DNA of 64,000 nucleotides from Brevundimonas sp. (GTDB lineage: Bacteria > Pseudomonadota > Alphaproteobacteria > Caulobacterales > Caulobacteraceae). The notes under the pieces were generated by a model. It saw only the letters and a list, made by a program, of their open reading frames with translations. It was not told the DNA's origin and made no database searches. Where the stretch lies: contig JACVCC010000004.1 of assembly GCA_016742215.1 (NCBI GenBank), positions 181,006 through 245,005 of the forward strand, in the 5' to 3' direction. Of the stretch, positions 1 through 8,372 are shown in pieces. The stretch's first letter is position 1; every line of letters begins with the position of its first letter. Made by a program: the position numbers and the translations under genes.

Positions 1-391
1 GCGGCAGTCGGGGCTGGACTGTGACGCCGACCGAGTACTGATCGTGGCCCCATTCCATGGATGCCGCGACGAGGAACAGGCCGATCAGCATCAGGACCGC
101 GCCGGCGATCAGAACCAGAAAGGCGATCTGTCCCGCGACAAGTCCGGCCTCGGTCAGGGCGAGATCCTGCGCAGGACGATGGCGCCGCCGGAACCAGGCG
201 ACGAACCCGGCCAGGCCCGCCTCGACCACCACGAAAGCGATGACGGCGGCGAGGAAGCCCAGTCCGACCGTTCGCACCGGGTGGAGAGTATCGGGCGCCA
301 ACAGGACCGGCGTCGCCCAGAAGGCGTAGGCGCCCCAGACGACAAGGCCCGCGATCAGGCTGGCCCACAGTTCTTTCTCGCGCAGGCTCAA
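1..391 (-). CDS. Partial small multi-pass membrane protein (C-terminal end off the window)
   Basis: The reading frame stays open for 130 codons from a TTG at 391 to the window edge, so the C-terminus is missing. It begins MSLREKELWASL and has three clear hydrophobic segments (about residues 9-33, 43-68 and 86-112), separated by short charged loops, one being the Arg-rich stretch WFRRRHRP. The TTG overlaps the TGA stop of the upstream DUF1697 gene (TTGA at 388-391), which suggests translational coupling. No family was recognised; the function is unknown. The start codon is inferred from the overlap, since no ATG occurs near the first membrane segment. Confidence 0.65.
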   Translation of the reverse strand, partial: MSLREKELWASLIAGLVVWGAYAFWATPVLLAPDTLHPVRTVGLGFLAAVIAFVVVEAGLAGFVAWFRRRHRPAQDLALTEAGLVAGQIAFLVLIAGAVLMLIGLFLVAASMEWGHDQYSVGVTVQPRLP

Positions 392-942
392 GTCTTCGCT
401 CCCGCCATGTCGGCCAGCTTCAAGACGGTGTTCCAGTTGCGGCCTGTGCCCATGCCCAGCATGCGCGGCGTCGCCTTCCTGAAGATGCCGGACTCGCCCT
501 GGCCGTTGGGGAACCAGAAATACAGAACGTCGTCGATGGCCTCGACCGCCTCGCCGCCCTCGGCCAGGGCGCGGCAGGCCTCCACGGCGCCGGGCTTGAT
601 CCCGTCCTTCATCACCATGGCCAGGACCTTGGCGGGGTGGGCCTTTGCGTGGTCGGCGAAGGGGTTGGCGGCGACCAGTTTCGACCACTGCTCTGGGGTG
701 CGAGCCATGGCCGCGATGGTCAGGCCGAAACGGTCCTGCATGGCCTTCTCAATCGCCGTCTCGAGCTGGTCGGTCGCCATGCCGCTCTCGACCACCAGAT
801 TGCCGCTGGCCTGCAAGGTGCGCGGGTTCTTCAGCCCCATGGCCTCGGCCATCTCGCGCTGTTCGCCGACGGGCGCGCGAACGCCGCCGGTGTTCATGCC
901 GCGGAAGAGGATGATGCGGTGCAGGGGAGGAGCTGGGGCCAA
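388..942 (-). CDS. DUF1697 domain-containing protein
   Basis: A 184-residue cytoplasmic protein with the DUF1697 layout: an N-terminal LFRGMNTGG motif, the strand-turn RTLQASGNLVVES near residue 42, and a C-terminal FRKATPRMLGMGTGRNWNT segment. Members of this family have no established biochemical role. The only start that precedes the conserved first strand is TTG at 942. It directly abuts the inverted heptad-repeat element, so no Shine-Dalgarno sequence is visible. The repeat may have replaced the original leader. The gene overlaps the downstream membrane-protein gene by four bases. Confidence 0.85.
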   Translation of the reverse strand: MAPAPPLHRIILFRGMNTGGVRAPVGEQREMAEAMGLKNPRTLQASGNLVVESGMATDQLETAIEKAMQDRFGLTIAAMARTPEQWSKLVAANPFADHAKAHPAKVLAMVMKDGIKPGAVEACRALAEGGEAVEAIDDVLYFWFPNGQGESGIFRKATPRMLGMGTGRNWNTVLKLADMAGAKT

Positions 943-1095
943 GGGACTAGGGATTAGGGACTAGGGATTAGGGATTAGGGATTAGGGATTAGGGATTAGA
1001 AGGATGGCAGTTGCGTCGAGGCAAGAGTGAGGGTCCGGGCGCAAGGACTTCCCGCGCCTAATCCCTAATCTCTAATCCCTAATCCCTAGCCCCTA
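943..1095. repeat. Inverted heptad-repeat element A
   Basis: Eight consecutive 7-base units (GGGATTA, with GGGACTA variants) run from 943 to 998. Five units of the complementary sense (TAATCCC, one TAATCTC, one TAGCCCC) run from 1059 to 1093. About 60 bases of non-repetitive sequence separate the arms, which could pair over some 35 bases. The element fills the gap between DUF1697 and mutM exactly: its left edge touches the DUF1697 start and its right edge contains the mutM stop codon (TAG, complement of 1093-1095). A similar element lies at 48041-48156. Confidence 0.85.
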
Positions 1096-1956
1096 CTTCT
1101 TCTGGCAGCTCGGGCAATAGAACGTCGACCGGCCACCCTGGACGATGCGTTTGACGACGCCTGTGCAGCCTTCGCCGCGGCAGGGGTCGCCCTCGCGGCC
1201 ATAGACGTCGAAGCGATGCTGGAAGTAGCCCTGCCCGCCCTCGGCGTTGGCGAAGTCGCGCAGGGTGGACCCGCCGGCCTCAATGGCGTCGTCCAGGACG
1301 TCGCGGATGTTTGTCGCCAGCCGCTCGAGACGGGGCTTCGAGACCTTGCCGGCAGCCAGCGTCGGCGAGATGCGGGCGCGGTAGAGGGCCTCGCACACAT
1401 AGATATTGCCCAGGCCGGCGACGATGCGCTGGTCCAGCAGGGTGACCTTGATGTTCTGCTTCTTGCCGGCCAGCACCTCGGCCAGATGGGCGCCGGAGAA
1501 GGCGTTGCCGAGCGGCTCGGGGCCCATGCCGGCGAACCACGGATGCATCTCGACCTGATCGGTGGGGATCAGGCCCATGAAGCCGAAGCGGCGGGCGTCG
1601 GCGAAGCCCACGCGGTGGGTGGCGCCGTCGAGGGTGGCGCAGAAGCTCATGTGCTCGTGCTTGCCGGCTATGGGGGCCGGCTCCTCGAACTCGCCCAGCT
1701 GACGGCCGTCCAGGGTGAAGCGGCCGGTCATGCCGAGGTGGGTGACCCAGGTCTCGCCGGTATCGAGAGCGAACAGTAGGTACTTCGCCCGACGGTCGAG
1801 ACGCTGGACGATCGCGCCGTTCAGACGGTCGGGGAAATGATCTGGGAAAGGGAAGCGCAGGTCCGGACGGTTCTGGCGGACGCGGGACAGGGTGGCGCCG
1901 TGAAGGACGGGCTCCAGCCCCCGGCGGACGGTCTCGACCTCGGGCAGCTCAGGCAT
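1093..1956 (-). CDS. mutM: Formamidopyrimidine-DNA glycosylase (Fpg)
   Basis: Bifunctional base-excision repair enzyme that removes 8-oxoguanine and ring-opened purines and nicks the abasic site. The mature N-terminus PELPEVETVRRGL carries the catalytic Pro2 and Glu3, and Lys58 sits in the RRAKYLL motif. The C-terminal zinc finger has Cys259, Cys264, Cys281 and Cys284, with the DNA-contacting QGGRSTFYC segment; the first Cys pair has the C-x4-C spacing. The length of 287 is typical. The start overlaps the end of the upstream DUF2461 gene by eight bases, so the two are probably co-transcribed. The stop codon is part of the inverted heptad element. Confidence 0.97.
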   Translation of the reverse strand: MPELPEVETVRRGLEPVLHGATLSRVRQNRPDLRFPFPDHFPDRLNGAIVQRLDRRAKYLLFALDTGETWVTHLGMTGRFTLDGRQLGEFEEPAPIAGKHEHMSFCATLDGATHRVGFADARRFGFMGLIPTDQVEMHPWFAGMGPEPLGNAFSGAHLAEVLAGKKQNIKVTLLDQRIVAGLGNIYVCEALYRARISPTLAAGKVSKPRLERLATNIRDVLDDAIEAGGSTLRDFANAEGGQGYFQHRFDVYGREGDPCRGEGCTGVVKRIVQGGRSTFYCPSCQKK

Positions 1957-2749
1957 CGGCGCGCCCCAGGGCTTTCCAGCCGAAATCGAGCAGCGGACGG
2001 GCGGCGACGGCCAAGTCGGCGAGGCGGTCGGGCAGGTCCGGCGAGGCGATGTCGGCGCCGGTCAGGCGGCGGATGACGAGCCAGCGGGTGCGCTTGAGCG
2101 TGGTCTCCAGCGGGCCGCCGGCGTGAGCCTCGAAATCCTTGGGCATGCGCTTGACCGGGTCGCCGGGGCGCAGGGCCAGGCCGGCGCGGTCCAGCGCAGC
2201 CTCGACGGCCTCCCAGCCGGCCGGGTTGGCGACGATGGCGCGACGCATGGCGTCGATCTCGGGACGCTCTGACAGATAGAAGCCGATGGCGGCGAAGGGG
2301 CCGTCGCCGAACAGGACCTCGCCCTCGTTGGCGGCCGGGGCGGCGGCGGACGGGTGGGTCGAGGGATCCAGCGGGTCGATGCTGTCCGGATCGAAGCGGG
2401 GGCGGCTGCCGCCGTCGGGCTCGATGTGCACGTACATCATGCCCGGCGACATCTTCGCACCGTCGCGGGTCAGGGTGGCCGAAACGTGGGTCTTGTAGGG
2501 TCGTTTGTCCTTTGAGAAGCGGACATCGCGATGGATGCGGAAGACGCTCTTCTTCCCGTCGCCGGACAGGGGCACGCCGCGGGCGGCGCAGGCCGCCGAG
2601 GTCGCCTCGATCAGGGCGGCCAGCGCGGGCTTGAGGCCATTGTCGTAGGCGGCGCGGTTGGCGGTGAACCAGTCGCGGTCGTTGTTGGCGGCGAGACCCG
2701 TCAGGAAGGCGAGATCGTCGGCGGCGAAGCCGGTGAAGGAGGCGGTCAT
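1949..2749 (-). CDS. DUF2461 domain-containing protein (TIGR02453 family)
   Basis: A 266-residue protein with the family signature DLAFLTGLAANNDRDWF near the N-terminus and FRIHRDVRFSKDKRPYKTH around residues 70-90, followed by a GMMYVHIEPDGG strand. DUF2461 proteins are widespread and of unknown biochemical function. It lies directly upstream of mutM with an eight-base overlap. It is divergent from the OPT transporter across a 109-base gap that should hold both promoters; no clear promoter consensus was found there, nor an SD in front of this ATG. Confidence 0.9.
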   Translation of the reverse strand: MTASFTGFAADDLAFLTGLAANNDRDWFTANRAAYDNGLKPALAALIEATSAACAARGVPLSGDGKKSVFRIHRDVRFSKDKRPYKTHVSATLTRDGAKMSPGMMYVHIEPDGGSRPRFDPDSIDPLDPSTHPSAAAPAANEGEVLFGDGPFAAIGFYLSERPEIDAMRRAIVANPAGWEAVEAALDRAGLALRPGDPVKRMPKDFEAHAGGPLETTLKRTRWLVIRRLTGADIASPDLPDRLADLAVAARPLLDFGWKALGRADA

Positions 2750-2858
2750 GGGCGCCAGCCTGACCCCGGAACCGGCGACGGCGCAAGGCTGATGCTCAAA
2801 CCGCTGGTCAGCCGCACGATCTTGGGCTTAGGTCCCGCCCAGGGAGAGGACATTCACC

Positions 2859-4925
2859 ATGACCGATACATCCGCGAGCCCGCCCGCAAGCGGCGGCAAG
2901 CGTATCGAACTGACGCTTCGCGCGCTGGTTCTGGGCTGCGTTCTGGCCGTGATCTTCACGGCCGCCAACACCTATCTGGGCCTGCGCGTGGGCCTGACCT
3001 TCGCCTCGGCGATCCCCGCGGCGGTGATCGCCATGGCGGTGATGCGGACGTTCCGCACCTCGACGATCTGGGAGAACATGACGGTCCAGACCGTCGCCTC
3101 GGTCGGCGGGGCGATGAGCGCCATCATCTTCGTGCTGCCGGGCCTGGTCATGGTCGGGGCATGGCGCGAGTTCCCGATCTGGGAGTCGATCGCCATCTGC
3201 GCCCTGGGCGGCGTGCTGGGCGTGACCTTCTCGATCCCGCTGCGCCGGGCGCTGGTCGTCAACGGCGGCCTGCCCTACCCCGAAGGCGTCGCGGCGGCCG
3301 AGGTGCTGAAGGTCGGCTCGCGCGGGGCGGACCAGAGCGAGAGCGCGGTTCGCGAGAACAAGATCGGCCTGTGGGTCGTGGTCTGGTCGGCCGTCGCGTC
3401 GGCCGGCTTCGCCTTCCTGCAGGCGGCGCGGGCGTTCGCCGCTGAAGCCGCCGCCTTCTTCAAGATGCCCGCGGCCCTCGGCGGCGGAGCCACCGGTCTG
3501 GGCGCCGGGATGCAGTTCGCCCTGCTGGGCGCCGGTCACCTGATCGGCCTGACCGTGGGTCTGGCCCAGCTGTTCGGCCTGCTGGTCGCCTGGTTCATCA
3601 TCGTGCCGATCATGACCTCGCCTGACTATGTGGCGTGGACCGCCAGCATGGGTCTGGATTCGCTGGCCGCGACCATCGCGCCGGGTGCTCCGGCGGCCGA
3701 GTTGGCCACCACGGTGTGGCGCAATGAGGTGCGCTTCATGGGCGCCGGCGTCATCGGCGTGGCCGCCATCTGGACCCTGATCAAGCTGGCCGGCCCGCTG
3801 GTCGGCGGCCTGACCTCGGCCCTGGCCGCGCAGGCGAAGCGCAAGGGCGGCGAGGTTCTCGACCGCACCGAACAGGACATCCCGATCAGCTGGGTCGGCA
3901 GCCTGTCGGTCGCCTGCCTTATCGGCATCGCGGCCCTGCTGGTCTATGTGGCCCAGGCCGAACCGGCGCTGGCGGGTTCGACCGCCATGCTGGTGGCCGG
4001 CGGCGTCGTGTACGTCGTCCTGATCGGCTTCTGCGTCGCGGCCATCTGCGGCTACATGGCCGGTCTGATCGGCTCGTCGAACAGCCCGGTGTCGGGCGTC
4101 GGCATTCTGGCGATCATCGTCTCCTCGCTGATGATGCTGGCCATCATCGCCGCGGCGGGCGTGCCGGCCGATCCGGCCTTCATCGCCTATGCCCTGATCG
4201 TCACGGCCATCGTCTTCGCGGTGGCGGTCATCGCCAACGACAACCTGCAGGACCTGAAGACCGGTCAGCTGGTCGCCGCCACGCCGTGGCGTCAGCAGAC
4301 GGCCCTGATCGTCGGCGTCGCCGCCGGCGCCGTGGTCATTCCGTTCGTGCTGAACGCCCTGAACCGCGCCTTCGGCTTCGAGGGCGGACCGGCCGGCATC
4401 GCCTCGGAGCCGCTGGCGGCGCCGCAGGCGACCCTGATCTCGGCCTTGGCCCGCGGCGTCATCGGCGGTGACCTGCGCTGGGACCTGATCGGCGTCGGCG
4501 CCCTGATCGGCGTGGCGGTGATCGTGCTGGACGCGGTGCTGAACAAGTCGTCGAAGGGCAAGATCAAGCTGCCCCCGCTGGCGGTGGGCATCGGCTTCTA
4601 CCTGCCGGCGGCCGTGACCGTGATGCTGGTCATCGGCGCGGTCTGCGGCTGGCTCTACGAGCGGACGCTGAAGGGCAAATCGTTCGAGGAGGTCGGCAAG
4701 CGGATGGGCGTGCTGATGGCCTCGGGCCTGATCGTGGGCGAAAGCTTGTTCGGCGTGCTGAACGCCGGCGTGATCGGCAGCACCGAGAACGAGGCCCCGT
4801 TCGCCGTGTTCGGCATTGCCGAAACCTGGCCCGAAGGCGGCGGCATGTTGAGCGGGATCATCGTCTTCGGCCTGATCGTGTTCGCCCTGTACAACTGGAT
4901 CCGCGGCCAGTCGGCCAAGGTCTAG
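2859..4925 (+). CDS. OPT family oligopeptide transporter
   Basis: A 688-residue inner-membrane protein with roughly 14-16 hydrophobic helices, starting with IELTLRALVLGCVLAVIFTAANTY and the GLRVGLTFASAIPAAVIAM motif typical of bacterial OPT/YSL-type transporters (TIGR00733-like). Characterised relatives move peptides or metal chelates with protons; the substrate here cannot be read from sequence. An AGGGAGAGG ribosome-binding site lies about 8 bases before the ATG. The gene stands alone, followed by an inverted-repeat element and a strong terminator. Confidence 0.93.
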   Translation: MTDTSASPPASGGKRIELTLRALVLGCVLAVIFTAANTYLGLRVGLTFASAIPAAVIAMAVMRTFRTSTIWENMTVQTVASVGGAMSAIIFVLPGLVMVGAWREFPIWESIAICALGGVLGVTFSIPLRRALVVNGGLPYPEGVAAAEVLKVGSRGADQSESAVRENKIGLWVVVWSAVASAGFAFLQAARAFAAEAAAFFKMPAALGGGATGLGAGMQFALLGAGHLIGLTVGLAQLFGLLVAWFIIVPIMTSPDYVAWTASMGLDSLAATIAPGAPAAELATTVWRNEVRFMGAGVIGVAAIWTLIKLAGPLVGGLTSALAAQAKRKGGEVLDRTEQDIPISWVGSLSVACLIGIAALLVYVAQAEPALAGSTAMLVAGGVVYVVLIGFCVAAICGYMAGLIGSSNSPVSGVGILAIIVSSLMMLAIIAAAGVPADPAFIAYALIVTAIVFAVAVIANDNLQDLKTGQLVAATPWRQQTALIVGVAAGAVVIPFVLNALNRAFGFEGGPAGIASEPLAAPQATLISALARGVIGGDLRWDLIGVGALIGVAVIVLDAVLNKSSKGKIKLPPLAVGIGFYLPAAVTVMLVIGAVCGWLYERTLKGKSFEEVGKRMGVLMASGLIVGESLFGVLNAGVIGSTENEAPFAVFGIAETWPEGGGMLSGIIVFGLIVFALYNWIRGQSAKV

Positions 4926-4934
4926 GAATCGCGT

Positions 4935-5131
4935 TGTCATCCCGGACGCCGCTCAGCGGCGATCCGGGACGGCAGATGCAGAACTCCCACTCCCGGTCAG
5001 CCGAAAGGGTGAACCGGGAGCCGGTCGAAAAGTCAGAGATCATCCTGAGATGGGCCCGGTTCAGGACCGGGCCCATTATCTTTTTCGCGGCACGCGTCCC
5101 GGATCGCCGCGGTGCGGCGTCCGGGATGACA
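4935..5131. repeat. Long inverted repeat, REP/BIME-like, around a terminator
   Basis: The left arm (4935-4970) and the complement of the right arm (5096-5131) match over 36 bases with three mismatches, all in the centre. The outer 18 bases, beginning TGTCATCCCGGACG, are perfect. Each arm is itself a partial palindrome (CCCGGA...TCCGGG), so four nested stems are possible. The 125 bases between contain a second small stem (CTCCCGGT with ACCGGGAG) and the terminator at 5050-5085. The structure resembles REP/BIME units or a miniature inverted-repeat element. No transposase is nearby. Confidence 0.8.
5050..5085 (+). terminator. Rho-independent terminator after the OPT gene
   Basis: A perfect 11-bp stem (ATGGGCCCGGT with ACCGGGCCCAT) and a 5-base loop are followed by TATCTTTTT. 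It lies about 125 bases after the OPT stop codon, inside the inverted-repeat element. Confidence 0.85.
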
Positions 5132-5261
5132 AGGACGGCCCGGCCGTCCCCCGCTGGCGTTCTGGCGCGCTTGCCTGTATGAGGCGCCCACCTTCCCGCA
5201 ATCACGCCCTTTTCAGCGGCGCGGACACTCCGCGACCGAACACAGTCCGCCCGAGCCCGAA

Positions 5262-7094
5262 ATGAATCTGCGCAACGTCGCCATCATCGCCCACGTTGAC
5301 CACGGCAAGACGACCCTGGTCGACCAACTCCTGGCCCAGTCGGGCGTGTTCCGGGCCAACGAGGCCACGACCGAACGCGCCATGGACTCCAACGACCAGG
5401 AGCGCGAGCGCGGGATCACCATCCTGGCGAAGGCGACCTCGGTGCTGTGGAACGGCAAGGCCGGCGAGACCCGCATCAACATCATCGACACCCCCGGCCA
5501 CGCCGACTTCGGCGGCGAGGTCGAGCGGATCCTGGGCATGGTGGACGGCTGCGTCATCCTGGTGGACGCCGAAGAAGGCGTCATGCCCCAGACCAAGTTC
5601 GTGCTGACCAAGGCGCTGAAGATGGGCCTGCGTCCCATCCTCTGCATCAACAAGGTCGACCGCGCCCACGCCGATCCCGACCGCGTGCACCTGGAGACCA
5701 TCGACCTGTTCTCGGCCATCGGCGCAACGGACGAGCAGCTGGACTTCCCGCACATCTACGCCTCGGGCCGCAACGGCTGGGCGACGCTGGACCTGAACCA
5801 GCCGTCGGATAACCTGGCGCCGTTGTTCGACCTGATCGTCGACCACGTTCCGCCGCCGAAGGTCGCCGAGAACGTCGACAAGCCGTTCCGCATCCTGAAC
5901 GTGCTGATCGAGAGCGATCCCTTCCTGGGCCGCATCCTCACCGGCCGTATCGAGAGCGGCAAGGCCGTCCCGGGCATGGCCATCAAGGCGATGGACCGCA
6001 ACGGCAAGACCATCGAACAGGGCCGCATCACCAAGGTGCTGGCCTTCCGCGGCCTGAAGCGCCAGCCGCTGGACGAAGGTTCGGAAGCGGGCGACATCGT
6101 CGCCATCGCCGGCATGTCCAAGGCCACCGTGGCCGACACCCTGTGCGCGCTGGAAGTGACCGAGCCGCTGGACGCCCAGCCGATCGATCCGCCGACCATC
6201 TCCATGACCGTGGGTGTGAACGACAGCCCGCTGGCCGGCCGCGAAGGCGACAAGGTCCAGTCGCGCGTCATTCGCGATCGCCTGCTGAAGGAAGCCGAGG
6301 CCAACGTCGCCATCCGCGTGACCGAAACCCCGGGCGCCGACGCCTACGAAGTCGCCGGCCGTGGCGAACTGCAGCTGGGCGTTCTGGTCGAGAACATGCG
6401 CCGCGAAGGCTTCGAACTGTCGATCTCGCGTCCGCGCGTGGTCTATCAGACCGGCGAGAACGGCGAGCGTCTGGAGCCGATCGAGGACGTGGTCATCGAC
6501 GTGGACGACGAGTTCACCGGCGTCGTCATCGAGAAGCTGTCGGCCCGCAAGGCCGAGTTGAAGGACATGGGCCCGTCGGGCGCCGGCAAGACCCGCATCC
6601 AGCTGGCCTGCCCGTCGCGCTCGCTGATCGGCTACCAGGGCGAGTTCCTGACCGACACCCGCGGTTCGGGCGTGCTGAACCGCGTGTTCAGCCACTACGA
6701 GCCGCACAAGGGTCCGATCGAGGGCCGTCTGAAGGGCGTGCTGATCTCGAACTCGGACGGCGACACCGCCGCCTTCGCCCTGTGGAACCTCGAGGACCGC
6801 GGCGTGATGTTCGTCGGCGCCGGCGAGAAGACCTATCAGGGCATGATCATCGGCGAGAACAGCCGCGCCGACGACCTGGACGTCAACCCGATCAAGGGCA
6901 AGCAGCTGACCAACGTCCGCGCCGCCGGCAAGGACGAGGCCGTGCGCCTGACCCCGCCGCGTCGTCCGTCGCTGGAACAGGCCATCGCCTACATCGAGAG
7001 CGACGAGCTGGTCGAGGTGACGCCGAAGTCGATCCGCCTGCGCAAGGAAGTGCTGAACCCGAGCTTCCGCAAGCGTCGCGTCCGCGAGGACTAG
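5262..7094 (+). CDS. typA: Translational GTPase TypA/BipA
   Basis: Ribosome-associated GTPase of the EF-G/LepA class, involved in ribosome assembly and stress growth. The P-loop is AHVDHGKTT (residues 10-18), G3 is DTPGHADFGGEVER, and G4 is NKVDR. The EF-G-like domains follow, ending in the TypA-specific C-terminal region (TPPRRPSLEQAIAYIESDELVEVTPKSIRLRK). The 610 residues are full length. The ATG is the only start in front of the conserved NLRNVAIIAHVDHGK. A hairpin terminator follows at 7126-7151. Confidence 0.98.
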   Translation: MNLRNVAIIAHVDHGKTTLVDQLLAQSGVFRANEATTERAMDSNDQERERGITILAKATSVLWNGKAGETRINIIDTPGHADFGGEVERILGMVDGCVILVDAEEGVMPQTKFVLTKALKMGLRPILCINKVDRAHADPDRVHLETIDLFSAIGATDEQLDFPHIYASGRNGWATLDLNQPSDNLAPLFDLIVDHVPPPKVAENVDKPFRILNVLIESDPFLGRILTGRIESGKAVPGMAIKAMDRNGKTIEQGRITKVLAFRGLKRQPLDEGSEAGDIVAIAGMSKATVADTLCALEVTEPLDAQPIDPPTISMTVGVNDSPLAGREGDKVQSRVIRDRLLKEAEANVAIRVTETPGADAYEVAGRGELQLGVLVENMRREGFELSISRPRVVYQTGENGERLEPIEDVVIDVDDEFTGVVIEKLSARKAELKDMGPSGAGKTRIQLACPSRSLIGYQGEFLTDTRGSGVLNRVFSHYEPHKGPIEGRLKGVLISNSDGDTAAFALWNLEDRGVMFVGAGEKTYQGMIIGENSRADDLDVNPIKGKQLTNVRAAGKDEAVRLTPPRRPSLEQAIAYIESDELVEVTPKSIRLRKEVLNPSFRKRRVRED

Positions 7095-7125
7095 TTTCTT
7101 GAGGGATCACTGACCGAAACGATGA

Positions 7126-7151
7126 GGGCGGGCCGAACGGCTCGCCCTTTT
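7126..7151 (+). terminator. Terminator after typA
   Basis: The inverted repeat GGGCGgGCC / GGCtCGCCC with a short AA-containing loop is followed by TTTT, 32 bases after the typA stop. Confidence 0.8.
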
Positions 7152-7295
7152 CGCATTTGGGGCAATGATCGACCCGGAATCGGTCAATCCGGGCGGGGCC
7201 AAGGTCATTTCGTGGCGGACGAAACAATCGGTCACAACGTGTGTTTGTCTCTCCATGCGAGCTCTCCCCGCTCGCGCAAACAAGGTAGAGACATC

Positions 7296-7805
7296 ATGCG
7301 TAAGACCGCGCTCCTCACTGGCGTCGCCGGCCTGTTCCTCATGACCGCTCCCGCGTTCGCCCAGGACAGCACGGCCCCGCAAACTCCTCCCGCCCCGGCT
7401 GAACAGCCCGCGCAGGAGGCTGCTCCGCAAAGCCTTACCCTGAACCCGGGCCAGACGATCGTAAGCTCGGATGGTCAGGACCTCGGCCAGCTGGTCGGCG
7501 CCCGTAACGGCGACACCGGTCAGGAACTGACGGTGCGTGGTTCGGACGGCTCGGTCCGCGCCGTGCCGACTGCCGGCATCAGCCAGCAGGGCGAGAAGGT
7601 CGCTGTGGGCTGGACCGCCGCCCAGTTCCAGGCCTCGCCGCCGATCGCCGATGAATCCGGCGTCCCGGCCGCAGAGGACTCGGCTCCGCCGGCTCCGGTC
7701 GATCCGTCGGCCACCACCGAGCCGGCCCCGGCCGAACCGGCCACGCCGCCGAGCGAGCCGATGGCCGAGCCGACCCCGGAGCCTGCTCCGGAGCCGCAAG
7801 CCTGA
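7296..7805 (+). CDS. Exported Pro/Ala-rich protein with a PRC-barrel-like segment
   Basis: 169 residues with an N-terminal signal peptide (MRKTALLTGVAGLFLMTAPAFAQ, cleavage likely after AFA). A central stretch (about residues 45-105: LNPGQTIVSSDGQDLGQLVG... AGISQQGEKVAVGW) resembles a PRC-barrel-type beta domain. The C-terminal tail is rich in Pro, Ala and Glu and likely extended in the periplasm. ATG 7296 was chosen because it begins the signal peptide and has AAGGTAGAG about 6 bases upstream; an in-frame ATG at 7122 would put unrelated residues in front and starts within the typA terminator. Function unknown. Confidence 0.82.
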   Translation: MRKTALLTGVAGLFLMTAPAFAQDSTAPQTPPAPAEQPAQEAAPQSLTLNPGQTIVSSDGQDLGQLVGARNGDTGQELTVRGSDGSVRAVPTAGISQQGEKVAVGWTAAQFQASPPIADESGVPAAEDSAPPAPVDPSATTEPAPAEPATPPSEPMAEPTPEPAPEPQA

Positions 7806-7832
7806 TCGGCTGAAGACACTTGAAGTGGAATG

Positions 7833-7860
7833 GGCGGTCTCTTCCGGAGGCCGCCTTTTT
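7833..7860 (+). terminator. Terminator after the Pro/Ala-rich protein gene
   Basis: The stem GGCGGtCTC / GAGgCCGCC is followed directly by TTTTT, 27 bases after the stop codon. Confidence 0.85.
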
Positions 7861-7883
7861 CACATGCGTGCTCCGGACAAAGG

Positions 7884-7909
7884 AAAAGGCGGCCCCGAAC
7901 GGGACCGCC
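7884..7909 (-). terminator. Terminator of the GlsB/YeaQ gene (minus strand)
   Basis: On the minus strand GGCGGtCCCG / CGGGgCCGCC is followed by TTTT. It lies 25 bases beyond the stop codon of the gene at 7935-8189, so two back-to-back terminators separate the convergent genes. Confidence 0.8.
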
Positions 7910-7934
7910 TCTCCTGTCGATCAAAGCTGCCTGA

Positions 7935-8189
7935 TCAGCCGCGTCGTTTGACGAGGCCGACAAGGAACAGCAGCAGGCAGGCGCCGAGGAAGGCGACCAG
8001 CAGGGTCATCAGGTTGAAGCCGCCGACCGCGATCCCCAGCAGGTTGCTGGCGATGAAGCCGCCCAGCAGGGCGCCGACGACGCCGACGATCAGATTGGTC
8101 AGCAGACCGTGGTTGCGGCCCATGACCTGTTCAGCCAGCCAGCCGGCCACGATGCCGATCACGATCCAGCCGATAATTCCCAAGCCCAT
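7935..8189 (-). CDS. GlsB/YeaQ/YmgE family membrane protein
   Basis: An 84-residue inner-membrane protein with three hydrophobic, Gly-rich helices: GLGIIGWIVIGIVAGWLAEQ, LLTNLIVGVVGALLGGFIA and LMTLLVAFLGACLLLFLVGL. This is the transglycosylase-associated/GlsB family linked to general stress responses. ATG 8189 was chosen because AGGAG stands 6 bases upstream and MGLGIIGW is the conserved N-terminus. An upstream in-frame start would include the ribosome-binding site in the coding sequence. Confidence 0.92.
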   Translation of the reverse strand: MGLGIIGWIVIGIVAGWLAEQVMGRNHGLLTNLIVGVVGALLGGFIASNLLGIAVGGFNLMTLLVAFLGACLLLFLVGLVKRRG

Positions 8190-8372
8190 TTTTCTCTCCT
8201 GAAAAAGCAACGCTCGGCAGGCCAAACGCCCTTCCAGCGTAACAGTTGCCTGAGGCGGCGCAGAACGCCGCTCGGCGACAATCCCCCCAGACGCGAGCGC
8301 GGCACGCCCCTTGCCGCTTGCAGGGGGAGACGTCCCGCATCGGGACAGGCTTGATCAAAGGGGAACGGGGAC

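Larger units (their letters stand above)
4926..5261. other. Gene-free interval between the OPT gene and typA
   Basis: This 336-base gap holds a long imperfect inverted repeat (arms 4935-4970 and 5096-5131) enclosing a perfect terminator hairpin (5050-5085). The final 130 bases before typA should contain the typA promoter, although no clear consensus was found. Short frames here are not convincing as genes: they run through the repeat arms and lack coding character. Confidence 0.7.

Noticed and set aside
943..1095. CRISPR array
   Set aside because: Units are 7 bases with no spacers and are arranged as inverted arms. No cas gene is present.
2808..4940. A 710-residue minus-strand open frame
   Set aside because: It is antisense to the OPT transporter gene and its translation is His/Asp/Gln/Arg-rich, typical of the shadow of a GC-rich gene.
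4934..5265. Short open frames in the OPT-typA gap
   Set aside because: They consist of repeat arms and terminator sequence read as codons, with no coding features.
7122..7295. Longer start for the Pro/Ala-rich exported protein
   Set aside because: It would begin inside the typA terminator and hide the signal peptide in the interior.
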